DNA of 64,000 nt from Theobroma cacao. Its lineage: Eukaryota > Streptophyta > Magnoliopsida > Malvales > Malvaceae. The notes below the pieces were generated by a model. That model saw only the letters and a list, made by a program, of their open reading frames with translations. It did not search any database and had not been told where the DNA came from. Positions 1 through 13,900 of the stretch are shown here, one piece after another. Each line of letters starts with the position of its first letter. Position 1 is the first letter of the stretch. The stretch is taken from contig NC_030858.1 of assembly GCF_000208745.1 (NCBI RefSeq), forward strand, positions 38,418,825 to 38,482,824. Direction: 5' to 3'. The position numbers were made by a program, and so were the translations under genes.

Positions 1-29
1 GGACCAATGACTTTAACATTACCATCATT

Positions 30-2853
30 TTATGCATGCAGGTCTTTGTTTGAACTCCATACAGGAGCTTTTGGACCAACACCATCACTCAAGATCCCAC
101 TTCCATTCTCCACGCTAATCAGAGGATCAGATTCACTTTCCTTTACCTGCATCCATTCAAGAAAGAGGAAGGTTAGCAAATCTTCCAAGTTTATCATAAG
201 AAAAAGGGTCACGTATAACAAATTTGGTACAACAGAACACTAAAACCACACACAGAGCAACACAAACAACTACCTGTGGCAATTGTGCTGATGCTTCACT
301 AGCCTTCTGCTGCTGGGTCTCACTAGTACAATAATATGAATAAAGGACCATTCCGAGTACAGCAATCAAGATCCCCAAAATGTTACGCCAACTAAATGGA
401 TCACGAAGCAGAACATAACCAAACGCCAAAACAAGGCATGTTTTCAGATGTCCTAGGACCTGATAGGTGACCGGGGATGTCTTTCCAATTACCAGAAATG
501 TACTGAAGTTGACAGAGACAGATATCAGGCAGGACAGAACAATGAAGAACTGCAATAAAAATTCCATAGGGAAACAATCAGAAGAAAAGAAATCCAAGAA
601 AATTATAGTATCATATTTTCTCTCTTTTCTTTTCATTTTAGCAATGATTCCATTCTTACCAGCACTTGAGGAGTATACTTGAAAGCAAAAACATTCTGGT
701 TAGTCAAAAGCCCATCCAGAAATGGGCCAATGATAAACAAAGTTATCGCCTGATAAGGGCAAGACTGGTAGAGAAGTTGGGTGGAAGATACTTTGAACTT
801 CTTCTGAATGGTATTAGTCATCTGAGAGGAATGGGTTAAGAATTTATACAACCAAAAGAATTTCAATAGAGCATGAAAAACCTCTTCCTACAGCACAAAC
901 TAACAATTCAATTGTTGTTCCTAAACATAGAAACAAATGACAGAAATAAACACGAAATGAGATAGCAAATATCACTCCAGCCAAGGATACAATTTGAGCT
1001 ACGCACGTAGTAATAACAGCCAGAAGAGAAAGGACAGAACCCAGGAGATTGAGCTGAAGATCAGTCACAGTCGCAATTCCAACACCCAAAAGAAGAATGG
1101 CCAGTGAAAGCTGGATATTCCTACTGCAAAAGCATATAAATGTATCAAAATTCAGCCAAAACCAATAATTTATTACTACAAGATAATAGCAGTATAGCTG
1201 CAAATAAAACTTAAAACCAAAAGCAAATTACAAAACCAAACACGTGCAGATTTCTTCAACTGAGAGGACTTTAGAAATAGTAGAATCCAAGAAATAAATT
1301 TTGGATTATAGCAGATGAATAATGTAACCCCGAACTAGAAATTTGAGTGTCCATAGAGGTCCTTATCATCCTCTGTTGATAAGAGGAATTAGGATTTTAT
1401 CCTACCCTTTAGCATTTAGAATAAAACATTCACAATCAAGGTTTTCAATCCTTGTTTGCGAGCTTGTCAGCACCAGAAAATGGCCCCAAAGCCAATCAAT
1501 GCAATCTCTAGCCCTCTAAAAAAATTCTATTTCTTAGGTTTATCTCCAAAAAACCGCAGTTGTAAGAGGCCAAAATCATAACAACATGAAAGAACATCAG
1601 TCATACGAAGAAAGAAGCATACTCATAACTGACCTGAATCTCTTCCTGAAGAAAAGGGTCTCCAAAAGAACAGTGCAGGGAATAATTGCCAGTTTTGTCA
1701 TCTAAATATAAAACAACAGGACACAGAATTTCAGAAACTGATGCTCCTAATATGCTTGTTAAGAAGGGCTAAACTTTGAACTGGATATACATGGAACAAA
1801 CAGATTTTATATCACAATATGCTGTAAGCACAATGTATCATTCTGTATGAATTATGATGGAATCAGGCAAAACTTGGACATGACTTATATATGATTCAGG
1901 ATGATAAGGACAGGAAAATAGAACTTTACCTGGTAAAAACCAACAGAATTGAAACCCAAACTAAGATTCAAAAGCCCAATGGATATCCCATTTAATATAC
2001 CAAATCCCATGACAGCTCTTGCATCAAAAGGCTTGTGCTCAAACAATTTCATCCATAAGGCCACATGAAGAGAACAAAATGTGACCAGGAGATGCCAGCT
2101 TGTCAAAGTTGTGGCTGCAGAACCCAGGCCATAAATTAGCATAAAGGATTAAGTAATAGCATGAAAGCAAAGATGAGGAATTCTGATGATGCTTTTTCAA
2201 ATTAACCACATGTATTACATCTCCTAACTTTCTTTTCAAGGGATTGATATTTCCAGAGCACACAGTGAAGCCGTGTCTGCCATCTAATGTCTTATATGTA
2301 GAGAGGTAGATCAATTCATCACTTCTGCATTAGCAAACAAGATAGCAATTGACAGTCTTTTCAACTTATAATTTTGGGACAACCACGTGTCGTGACAATT
2401 CCACTTAGAATACGTAATCACACAAGCATCTTAAATTTTCCAGTTCAAAACAAAAAACCATCTCCAGTATAGTGATCGGATCGCAAATTTGATAGTATAA
2501 ATCAAACAAGAAGGAAAATAAAGAAAAACGAAAAGTTTTTTTGAAGGCATCCTAAATCCAAAACTCTAGAGAACAGAAGTCCGGAATAGCAAAGTTCCCA
2601 ATTCTGCTGACGGATCAGAAGCAATAACGCAGCGCTAGCTAATCCATAACCAAAAATGAATCCAGCAAATTGCAGTGGAAGCAATCAGAGATTTAAGTGA
2701 TAAAGATAAAGAAGAGGTTAATTCAAACTCACCAAAGGTGAAACCGAGAGTGCTGATAAGAGCCTTGTTGCATATAACAATGGACACCGAGGAGACCACC
2801 GATAAACTCAAAGCACCTACTGTCCCGAGCTGAAACTTGCGGTTCTCACTCAT
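30..2853 (-). CDS. UXT: UDP-xylose transporter (UXT-type nucleotide-sugar transporter)
   Basis: Golgi/ER membrane antiporter of the plant NST-KT family, expected to carry UDP-xylose into the lumen for xylan and xyloglucan synthesis. Seven coding exons: 2733-2853, 1930-2114, 1634-1701, 991-1123, 660-821, 274-549, 30-146. They sum to 1062 nt (353 aa), the usual family length. The protein begins MSENRKFQLGTVGALSLSVV and is hydrophobic throughout, with about ten membrane spans. The stretches LTSWHLLVTFCSLHVALWMK and TSPVTYQVLGHLKTCLVLAF are, from memory, near-identical to Arabidopsis UXT proteins. The C-terminal tail (last exon) is short, polar and cytosolic-looking. The ATG at 2853 opens directly into the conserved N-terminus. 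The upstream leader (about 2860-3140) is GA-rich. The gene is convergent with nothing in the window; its 3' UTR runs off the left edge. Family call is firm; UDP-xylose specificity is inferred from similarity. Confidence 0.93.
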
Positions 2854-4709
2854 TTTTGTTTTGTTTTACTCGTGATCCGGATCTACGTAATCTCCCACGG
2901 TTCTGGATCACATATAAGTACACTATACGTATAGAAATCACGAACAAGAACTCCTCCTACCTCACTGGCGCTTCAAATTTCGCGCAAATCGAAGCTGAAC
3001 CGGAGGGAGGAGGAGGCGCGAAACAAAGAAAGAGATAAAACAAAAAATTAGTATCGAAATAGAGCATGAAAGAACCCTAGATCTGCTGCTATAAAGGAAA
3101 GATGAGAGCCAGAGAGAGAGAGAAAGAAACCTTAAGAGTAAGCGAGTCCGAAAAGAAGGAAATCTGGGAAACAGAGACAGTTACATATAAATCCGTCGGT
3201 GTTATAAGGAATGAGCTGTATTTCAAAACAGAAATGTACAAAAGTAATATAAATGAAAATGACAGAGGGAGACGGGAGACGGGAGAAGGGCGAAACAAGG
3301 CAAGGCAAGGAAAGGAGATGGGAAAGAAGGAAGAGAGGAGATGTTGACTCAGCCCCGTTTTTCGCCGGTTTAACTTTGTGGCATTTATATGCAAACCAAA
3401 CCAAACCAACGCAAACCAACCAGGTGCAAAATAAAATTAATTAATTAATGAATTTTTCTCCCAAAATTAAAACGTAGCAATTAAGTGACTAAAAACTAGA
3501 AACAAATACAGCACATTTGTTTGATGATGTGTGACGCTTCCTTCTTTTGACCAGGGCTCGGGGTTAGAGCCTTAGAGGTAGGTGTATAGCTGGACTATTT
3601 ACTGTTTAATGTAACTGGCAGCGATTCAACATGTTACCAAAAATAAACAATGAGACTTCCTTTCTCTTTACAATAATTAATTTTCAATGTTTTTGGCCTC
3701 TACACCTTTGGTACACTAACTAGTCAAACTTATCATGTATGATTAACAATGACCATTTTTACCATAATTAACCTCTACAGTTCATTGCATATATGTAAAT
3801 TATTAATTAAAGTATACTCTTTCTGCTTTAAAAATATCAGTCCAGTTTGTCATATTAATGAACCAATTGGACAAAGTATAAATCGCAATAGGCACGATGG
3901 AAACATGTGTATATATTTAGATAGTTTATTTTGCGACGTAGTGACAACGGCTGGTGAGAACTTTAAGTTTAGATGCACCTTCACCATTCATAGAGATTTG
4001 GTGAACAACACTTCGGAGAGTAAGGTCATTTTCTCCATTAACAACTAAATGTATCCTTTTTTCTTTTATATTTGGTTCAATGTTTGGGACACGCCACCGA
4101 AACATGCTTATCAACTTCTCATGACATCAAAGTTTGTTCCATTTCCTACTCCTCCACAGGATATTATGAAGCAAGTATATGCTTGTAGCATCTAAATTGT
4201 TTGTCCAATATTACCACGGCATTCCACACAGTTCCATTACCCAAAAAGTAGTTGAAAAACAACGAAGGGCCCTGCTACTTAAGACCAAAAAGCTTCAGCA
4301 TAAATTGAACTAGAGCCTCTGCTTTTCGGCCTCAAGATTGTGAGTAATGCCACATAAAAGCCTATGATTGATTTTGATTCGTTTAGTATGTTTTTAGTGT
4401 TTTATCGATGCAGAGAGGCCCCGGCTCTGGATTCAGAATCATTGCAAAAACTGTTGAACCTTTGGGCTCTGGGTGAATCCCATGGCCCAACCTGTTCTAG
4501 TAGCCCAAATTTCCATGGTGAAAAGTTGAAAACGGAGAATGGGATCGTCAACTTTGATTATGAGTGCCACAATTGTGGAAAGGTCTAGCCTCTAGCGGGC
4601 GCATTTTTTGTCACCTCAGCATTTTCCAGACTCTTACAAATCACAACACTGTTACAATGCAAGTTACATAAGCTTAATCTATCTTGGGATTGGAGAGTGA
4701 AGACAAATT
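2854..4709. other. Intergenic: UXT leader/promoter and expansin downstream region
   Basis: Contains the GA-rich leader of the transporter (GA dinucleotide run around 3109-3124, purine-rich to about 3350), then AT-rich DNA without a supportable gene. An open frame at 4364-4588 (+) ends in a CxxC pair but has no recognisable domain or neighbour exon, so I do not call it. Confidence 0.5.
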
Positions 4710-5711
4710 CTAAAATTGACCTCCTTCAAAAGTCTGACCAAACTGCCAATCAGCAGGCACCACGTTGTAGCTTGTCACAGTTTGACCATCGCTGGTGGTG
4801 ACTTGGAAAGACAGGCCTTGGCCATTGAGGTAGGAGTTGCTCTGCCAGTTCTGGCCCCAGTTTCTAGACATTGGTTGCCACCCTGTTTTGGACCCTTTGA
4901 TGGACACTGCATGAACATCTCCCTCACCCCCAACGTTGGTGATCAAGACCAGGTTGAAGTAAGAGTGTCCATTAATGGTGAATCTTATTCCTCCTTTCTT
5001 CACACATGGCACCCTGCCAAACCGACGCAAAGTACATCAATCAGAATCTAAATTAAGACAGTCGTGATTGTTCAATGTCAAGCATTGGTGTATAGTTTTA
5101 TTGATGCCCTTACCTTCTAAAGACAACAGGTACGATTCCAGCTCGGTATTGGGCAATTTGCAGGAAGGCGGGCTCTGCCAAATCAAAATGCTGGAGAGGA
5201 GGATTGCACCACCCGCCATTGTCATTAGACAAAGCAAAGTTAGGGGGGCAGAAGTTTGTAGCAGTGACAGTGATGGTGCCAGAAAGGCACCATTTGGGAT
5301 CATCATTGCATCGCATCTCATAGCAAGATCCACAGCTGAGGCCGTTGTTGAACAGGGCTGTGCTTAGTGCTGCAGTCTTTGTTCCATACCCTTGACTGTA
5401 CAAGTTCCCGTAGCCACATGCTCCTCCTGGAAATCAATGTTCACATAACAAAACCTCTCACAAATTACCACCAATTCTCAGGCAAATTAAAGATTAAATG
5501 TTGAAGACTCTAAAGACAGAAAGAGGGTAAGGGTCAGAAGTTGAGTTGTAGTGCAGCACTCACCCATTGTGCCAGAGGCATCACCACCGCCATAGAAAGT
5601 AGCATGCGCATTCTGCCAGCCGCCATAGTCTCCAGTAATTCCATGCAAATTTAAGCTAATAAACAGGAAAATAGAGAGAAGCATAGCTGAGGAAAATGTC
5701 TGAGCAATCAT
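4710..5711 (-). CDS. EXPA: Alpha-expansin
   Basis: Secreted wall-loosening protein acting on cellulose-xyloglucan contacts without measurable hydrolysis. Three exons: 5564-5711, 5114-5426, 4710-5013; 765 nt, 254 aa, the normal EXPA size. A signal peptide covers about residues 1-27, and the mature protein starts [20 protein letters not shown]. Domain 1 (GH45-like) has the expected cysteines, the alpha-expansin insertion [20 protein letters not shown] and the HFD motif. Domain 2 is the CBM63-like module with conserved Trp ([14 protein letters not shown]), ending in FEGGQF as in many EXPAs. The ATG at 5711 is the first in frame and opens the signal peptide. A TATA box lies about 125 bp upstream. 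The sequence resembles the EXPA1/4/8 group; I cannot assign a number. Confidence 0.96.
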
Positions 5712-5832
5712 TTTAACTAATAATTAATAATGCTACAGAAAAAGATCAGGATCTGAGCTGTTGGATGACGGACAGGTGGGGAATATGATTTGCTTTGTGT
5801 TGTGTGTACAAAAGCTTGGAAGAGGGTTTGCA

Positions 5833-5838
5833 TTTATA
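5833..5838 (-). promoter_or_regulatory. Probable TATA box of the expansin gene
   Basis: Minus strand reads CCTATAAATG, about 120 bp upstream of the expansin ATG at 5711. This predicts a transcription start near 5800 and a leader of roughly 90 nt. No other TATA-like site is closer in a workable position. Confidence 0.65.
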
Positions 5839-7989
5839 GGCAGAGAGAGCGGAGCAGATGGCAGCAGTAGCAGAAGCTAGGTGGGGTTAGGAATAGGAGC
5901 CGGCCAGAGCCACGAATGGATTTGAGGAAATCGAGAGAAGCACATGCACATGCATGGCTTCTAGTTGAGCTCAACAACCGTGGGCCACACCCCCCCCCTC
6001 CACAGTTCACAATCCACATGCATCAATCTTTCAACTGTATCTTTGCAAGTTAATACAATTATTGCAGTAAAGTTCCAGTTTGCTAATTTGGTGTTCTGTT
6101 TCTGTTTAATAATCAATCTGCAGTTTTCTCAGTCTCAGTTGTGGATAAGTAGGGCATTCTATGTCTCTGTTTGAGAGAATAAACTGAAGTTGCTCCCCGC
6201 TTTCAAGGGGGGGATGGTCCTTAACAGACAAAAATAGGATAAGGATCTCGATCTGCACATGCAAGAAAATCTTCATTAAGCAATTATCCTCCGCCATCTT
6301 ACCTAATTTTCTACTTGAATAAATGATCAGGGTTCATTTGATTCCCTCATCAAAACTTGATTGAAATCGAACATTTGCGAAACTGGGTTCATTTTTTCCA
6401 CCGAAAATACAGAGTTTTTGAAAGCCAACGTGGACTGGGCAGACACGCAAGCGGATATGTCCGGTTCCTGTGGGAGGGAGGTTGGCTCACATTCACATGT
6501 AGCAGCCGACAATTAATAGTTTACGGCGCTGACATGGAACATTGGACCGCCCAACGAAGTGAATATTTATTTGGGCCCAAAAAATCAGGTATGCTTACGT
6601 GGGCACCAGTGGTTGCTGGATGCCAACGTGGCTTCCATAAATGCAAAAGTCGCCCTTGTTCACGCATTTCTTGTATACATTTTGCAACATCACAAGAGTT
6701 AGTTCAATACACAAGGTATCTTCTACTACTAGGTTAATTATTTCAATCTGGTCATAGTTGTTGAATTAATGTAATTTGATTTATTGAACCGACAAGGAAG
6801 AAAAATGAAACCAAATTAATTACATTGATTTTAATTTCAAGTATATATAGTTGAACAATTAAATATAAATAAGTGGAATGAAAATGTAAGCAAATTAGGT
6901 GAAATTGATTTAGGTCCTACCATGTTAGGAGCACATGCAGATTCCGGCTTGAATTACGGCCCCTTCAGTCTTCATTAAAATAAGTGCACATTCGTCAATT
7001 TTGGAGAGTAATTGAAAGTATGGGAATAAGTTGATATAACAAGACAAATGGAAAGAAAATGAAGTGGCTTCTCTTTTTCTCTCTTACAAAAGGGCTGAAC
7101 CTTCAAATGAATATCCCTCCTGCCCTACCCCACCCCAGATCTGTGTTGTTTCCCCATTTTTCAAAGTGACAAAATGTTGCTTTCCGGAAAGCAATATCTC
7201 TATGGGGTTTTGTCTATTCTTAAAGAATAAGAATTAGGTTATACATATGGGACAAACAAAAGAAAAACTTACACTTGATATGCTTAACAGTTAATACATT
7301 CCCCAAACATCAAAAGGATATTGAAAGCACTCACATCTTCTTCTTATCCAAACTTGAAGACCTTCGTGTAGGACTACATGCAATGCATGCAGGTTTTGAT
7401 ATTGTATACAGTTCCTAGTCCAAAGCTGACAACTATCTTTTTTTTTTTTTTTGAAAGATAAATGTTTGGAAGGTAAATCCACAGACCACAGTTTGTTTTA
7501 GGCTTTAGACCTTAGCGGATGTGAATGAAAGTGGGGTTTGTCCCCATAGCCAAGAACATGGAGACAAACAGCCCCATGTCCATGTGCAATTGCACGAGGA
7601 TGCGAGATATATGCTTCATCTTCAATCACTTGATTCTTCATTTTAGAAAAAGGTTTTATCAAATACTTGACAACATCTAAATATGTTGATGACACACACA
7701 AACTTTGCTATTATGACAACATTAACTACTTTTAGACATCCAATACATTCAATTGATGTATAATAACTAATGTGAAATCCAATTAATGGTCAAAAACCAC
7801 ATTTAAATATAACGTGAATAAATCTATTATGCCAGTATTTTGGTCTGTCACCGACTCTGCATTTCCTCTTGTACGCAGCAGATTAAATGAATGTTGTTGT
7901 TTCCCCACTTCCCAGCTCCAAACATGGAAACAAAAATCATTATTACTCTCTTGCTCTAATTCGTCTATTATTTTATGCTACAGCAATGA
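5839..7989. other. Intergenic: expansin promoter to nardilysin 3' end
   Basis: About 2.1 kb without a supportable gene. It holds the distal expansin promoter, an oligo-T run at about 7439-7453, and AT-rich DNA. The longest open frame (6357-6737, +, 126 codons) shows no domain, no signal peptide and no plausible splice partner, so I treat it as chance. Confidence 0.55.
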
Positions 7990-10900
7990 TTAACAAAGGC
8001 TTGGATAGTACTTTGATGACACCCTAAAGGCTTCAACGTCTTCGATGACCTGCACGCAATCTTGTTTGCTTTCCGCTTCTTTTAGGTCTGCGTTGCATCC
8101 CCAGACACGAACAGCAAGTCTTCGACATTTCGGAGAAGATTGTTGCAAGTACATTTTATACCAGTTCACGATGTCTACCTTCTGGATGCTTCTGAGTTCC
8201 TCTGCTTCCCGCTTTGGCAAGTCAAACATGTACCTGAAAGTTAACAACAGATCCATCACAACAAGAAAGTTAACCACAGATCGCATGGAGGAAGAACATC
8301 AGTACAGCACAAAGCTCTGAATATCTAACAGCAGCTGTCTTCCAGACAGAAACAAATTGGATTCTTTTCCGATTATGAAATAAATAAATAATATTTCCAA
8401 CTCAAGAAATCAAATGCAAGAAACATCATCAAAACACGGTGATGAGAATGGCCCAAGTTAGAGCCATCATGGACTGACATGAGCAGCACTTCTCGCCTCA
8501 AGGCTGTTTTATAGTTTGTTGTAACACCATAAACAGAATATTTCTACCACATCAACTTCCACTTATTGCTTAGATGTACAATTTTGATGTCCCCACTATC
8601 ACTAACAATTGGAAATTACATTTAAAACAACCAAAATCATATATAGATAGTACCTATTATCAACAATCTGATTCCAAAAGCGACTGGTTTCATATGAGAG
8701 GGATGAATCTTTCTCCAGCAGCTTCGCTGTTAGTCCACTCCTATAACTCTCAAATGACTCATCATCAAGCCCTTCCTGCATTTGCAAATTTAAAAAATAA
8801 ATAACAAAAACACACCCACACACAGCATTTTGATTAAATAATAATGATACAACTACAGTTACGCATGCAAGGGAAAGTGCCATAGATTCTTGATAGGCTA
8901 TAAAAGAAAAGCAACTGAACAGAGCAGCATACAATATAACTGACTTAAAAACTCACCAACAACTCTTCCAAGCCATTTATGAAGTTGTCTGCTCTCTCCT
9001 GCAAGTACACTGGGCTATACTTGGAAGATTGAATGCAGAAACAAAAGCCATAAACACGATATGTCACTCGTGGACTACATTGAACAACATAACCAAGTTG
9101 CTCCTTTGTCCTATATTCCAAATCGAATAAAGAATTAGAGAACTCATTTTAATTACTCAATTTATGGCATTGCCCAAATAAATAAAGGCACAAAATATGA
9201 ACATGGCATCCAATCATTCAATTCATGCACACACACATCTCTACAAACACATGTCCACCAATGCTTGCAAACATGAATACAGACAGATACTAGTACATAA
9301 CTAGTGCAATCTGGACACCTACAGATCTCATACAAAACATGAGTGCGGCCTTAAGAGAATCAAGAGAACTTTTCTTTATGGCCAGTTAAAAGATTAAGTG
9401 AATGATTATTTCAATCAATCACTTGAGGAAAAATTCACTTAATTTGCCTGTCTTTTGGGTGCTTTTGTGCTTGAAAAATCTCCTGAGACAAGCTTGCAAT
9501 ATAAAGATCATAGATTGGTACAATTTCAAACTTTCATGATTAGAAAAGATCACCTTAGCTGATTATAATGTGGTTCTTCCACAATTTCATCAAAAAGATC
9601 TATCAAGGCCTTCAGTTTTACTGCTTCCACCCCTACTTCTGGCTCAATTTGGAAATAAAGCTTCAACGCAAAACCAAATAATGTAATCAATAATAGCATA
9701 AAAACATTAATAGAAAAAGAGAATATTTAGCTGATATTTCATAGAGAATTGGACCATCATCAGTTACCTCAAGCACTGAGTTTGTTTCAGACTTATTCTT
9801 TACACTGACATCCCTCACAAAGTTGGCACCAGAGGGAAAACATATCACTTGCTCTCTATGCCTCATTGTGACTGGCATCGGTTGTACAGAAAAGTTGCTT
9901 TTAAAGATATTTGATATGTCAAGCACTTCTTTTTCTAACAAATTACCATGGCAAAGGCCTTCGATATGTATCTGTACAACATAAGCAGTTAGAAATAAAA
10001 CTAACTGGGATAAATGTCCATTAAGAAGTAAAGAGAAGAGAAACAACCAGAAAAAGAACCCAACAATTATATTAATTGATTGATGTCCCTAGCAACTGTA
10101 TGATGAGATATCAAGAAATAGTACCGAAAGAATCAGATTTTGGAATCCATCACTGTGATTCCACAATAATACATCACCGGTGACTCTTCCTTTAATTATA
10201 TAATTATGTTTTTCTTTGAAATGTTTTGGTTAAGTCCATTCTCATACCTATCATAAAAGAATAATAAGTTATATATATTTATTTTTCAAGCTACAAATAG
10301 AAGAGGATATCCCTAACTCTTCTTTGGACAATCACTTCCAAGTTTCAAGGGTGATTTAAGTGTACATAAATGATGCCAAATAAGGACGTTAACAATACTT
10401 CATCCAATCTTGAAGTGTTATGATCAACTACAAGAAGGTTCAACAGGATTAAATTGCATGCAATCTGCACATGTCCAGTAATGCAGACACTGATGGAAGA
10501 AAACAATTTTTCAAACCCAGATGCCATGTTTTCGTGTTACCTGGGATCGGAGCTCAGGAATAAAGGCCTTCAAATCAGATAGAGAAAGGTCTTTTAGAAA
10601 AGCAAGCTTTTCATCAACATCATAGAAACTCTTGCATAAAATCTGCAGTCTCAAGTAGGATGAATGACGGAGAGGCTTCATGTTGGCATTTTTCAAAGTT
10701 CTCTCTACATTCTCCTTAATAACCTGTCAGATGCAGTGTCACTTTATCAGACACACCAAGTACCTCAAGAAACTATAAGACTAATTCAATCTTTGCGTGT
10801 GTCTGTTGATTGTCAGGTGGTAAGCTAATTGTAGAATTAATTGATAACAACTGTCATCCAGAGTGTAAACAAAAAAATTAATTTACAGTCAATCTTTAAA

Positions 10901-13900
10901 GTGCCAATCTTAATCAAACTGCAGCTTCCTCAGTTTGCACTTGCTCTTTCCCCAAACACCGACACCCATATTACATGTACATCAAGCACCACGCAATTTG
11001 AGGACAGGCAAAGAAAAGGGAAGAAAACATGCTAAATTGTATGTACCTTAAAACGATCGTTGGTTGGTAAAAAAGAGTTTGCGATTGCCAAAACTGTGCA
11101 CAAGAGAACAGGAAGTTTATCATTGAAACCATAAAGCTTTAGCCCTAACTTGTCACTGTACATTGCCACTGAAGTTTCCAGCTTCGCAACACTGGCCTGC
11201 AAATAAAATTCCACTCAGATTCAGATTTTAATAACAAATGCAAGGACAAACTCAGTAACATAAGGTTAGAAACATAATCAAACAAATGATGACTATTGTT
11301 AAGAAACTAGCTAAATAGAAGGGGAGGGGGGGAGGGGGGGTAAAGAGATTGTTAATGAGACATTACTTGTCAACTGACATAACTTAGGCAGGTAAGTAAG
11401 AGCTTTATCAGCACAAATTACTTGTTAAATTGGTGCTTCGAAGACTGCTTAAAGCAAAAACACAAAGGGCTCAACTTACTATTGACTACCATTAATGATT
11501 TTATAGTATTTACTCAAATTCAGGGATCTAAAAGCATGAGTATTTGTTTTTATCAGATATTCTTTCGAACTATAAAATAATGAAATTTCCTGTTTAAGAA
11601 ATTGAACGGTAAACAATAAACTAAGAGTATGAGTCAACTGTCAACTGAGTCAACGGTAAACAAGAAACTAAGAGTATGAGTCAAGCCCATGCCATAAGGC
11701 CAGAAAAATCTTCACTAAAACAAGAATTCATGATTACGAAGTTTAAGAACAAGAAAACATTTAAGGTTCCATTAAACAAGTTGTGCATAAAAGACAAGAT
11801 CAATTGCTAACAGAAAAGTTCAAAATGATTAATGATAAGAAATTAACCTGATATATAATCTCATTCAGCTCATCCTTAAGAAGGTGAATATAAAGTTCAG
11901 TCAACAAACAACTCTTCAAGTTGAGGTATGCTCCTTTCAGATTGATCTGAAAATATGTATTTGCACGAGGAAGTTTGAAAGTACTATCAAGCTTATACCA
12001 GAACTTCATCAATGGTTCATCCAAAATGCAAACAGGCAATGATTCGTTTGCAGGATCAATTTGCATATTATCAGCTCGAATGGAGAAATCACACGGAATA
12101 AACTCATTCTTCAAAGGCAGATGCAATGAAACATCAATATCTGGGGGGTCTCTCCATAATTCCATCAAAGATGGAGAAATTTCTTCCTCAACATAATGTG
12201 ATCCAAACCAAGGCTCATACTTGACATCTGCAACAAGAGAGAGTTTAGGCAGCTCAGTTGCTTTCCTATAATTATAATTGTCAATATTACAGGTATAGAA
12301 GAAATGATGCACATGTTAGTTAAAAGCAGACTCACCATAACTAAAGAAACACGCTAATGGTGGAAATCTACAATGTAAAAGGAACAATGGAACCAAAACC
12401 ATCTGTAACTTCTAATTGCAAATGAAAGAAAAAGCTTTATAGCATCAAGTTAATTCATTTGTCTGAGACTCTTAACATAAAAACATACATAATCTTATAT
12501 TTGACATAGAGGGAAAAAAAATTAAGATAAAATAGAACAGAACAGGGCAATGATTGAAAATTGGAGTTAAAAAGGTACCTTGTGACTTAAAGGACTTGGA
12601 TACTACATCAATTCTCATGTTTTCAGGAGTGAAGAAACCTAGAATCTTTCTTATCATTTCCTCATCCCAAAACTCAAAGACATAGTCTCCATAAATGACA
12701 TGTTCTGCTGGATAAACAAGTAAATTTTCTGCAACAAAGAAACACTGGGAATAGTTTGATAGTGAAAAAGCAGAATCATTGCAAAGAAACTCCAGGAAAA
12801 CCATCAAAATACAAGATTTTAGCATTACCCAACAAATAGCTTTCTTACTCACATATACCAAAATGATGTGAACAGGATTCCCATAATTTCTGACAATGAT
12901 AAAAAATAATAATTTTGTATTTGCTAACATGTGTTGCTTTACCAATTACTGGGATTTCCCAGAGCCTACCTATCAATCCTAAGCTCTCAAATTTTTCTAG
13001 GGATAAAACAATCCCACAACCCAACCAGCAATGCATAGACACTGGTTGTCAGCAACCATGTAAGTGTGAGTTGTTTAACATACACCAGGCATATTAAACA
13101 CACAATAAATTTCAAGGCATATAACCAGCATATCAACTATTGTCCACCTTCAATTAACAATCAAAATAAAACTTCAAGATCAATTGAAAGTATAGAACAG
13201 GTAGGCTCAAGAATTCAAGATAAACCAATGACAGTAATATAAGCAAATTAGTTATATCATAATTTTTCAACGGATTCAAGTTAAAATTTCAAAAAAGAAA
13301 AGGAAAACAACCTGCAAGTTCTGAAGCATAGTCATCCTGAGGTTCTTCCTCAGCAAACCGAAAGTCCAAATTTCCCATCTCCTGCAGTTCTTTAAATATC
13401 CATTCTTGGGGAGAAAGTAGATGCAATAATTTAAGGTATTGGTAAACATAACCAATAACGTCAAATATCTGAGGAAAAAAAGAGAAGAGATCATTAATAA
13501 TTCTGGCCAAAAAACCATCAAATCCATGAAGCAACTTCAAATAATAAATGCACATCAAATATAGAAACACAAACACAGCAACAATCACAGTAGTAGAAAA
13601 ACTGATTAGGCAAAGGTCACCACTAGTATAAGTTATTATAAGCTCAAGCTAGCAGTAACAGCAACAGAATGGGAAGATACAGTGAAGCAACACCCTCCTT
13701 GGAATTTGAATTTCTTTTCACACACAGTCCACATGAAACTAGATGCAATACCAGAAAAAATTGAAAACATTACAGAAGAACAGAGAGTTATTTTCTACTG
13801 CTTGTTATATGCATAGAAGATGAAACAAGATATACTACCTTTTCCAAACCAGAGTCTGTAAGATGGATGGACATGCTAAAGATATAAGCCACTGAAGATC

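Noticed and set aside
4364..4588. 74-codon open frame with a terminal CxxC
   Set aside because: No recognisable domain, no splice partner, no conserved start; probably chance.
6357..6737. 126-codon open frame in the expansin upstream region
   Set aside because: No domain, mixed composition, no promoter or intron signals.
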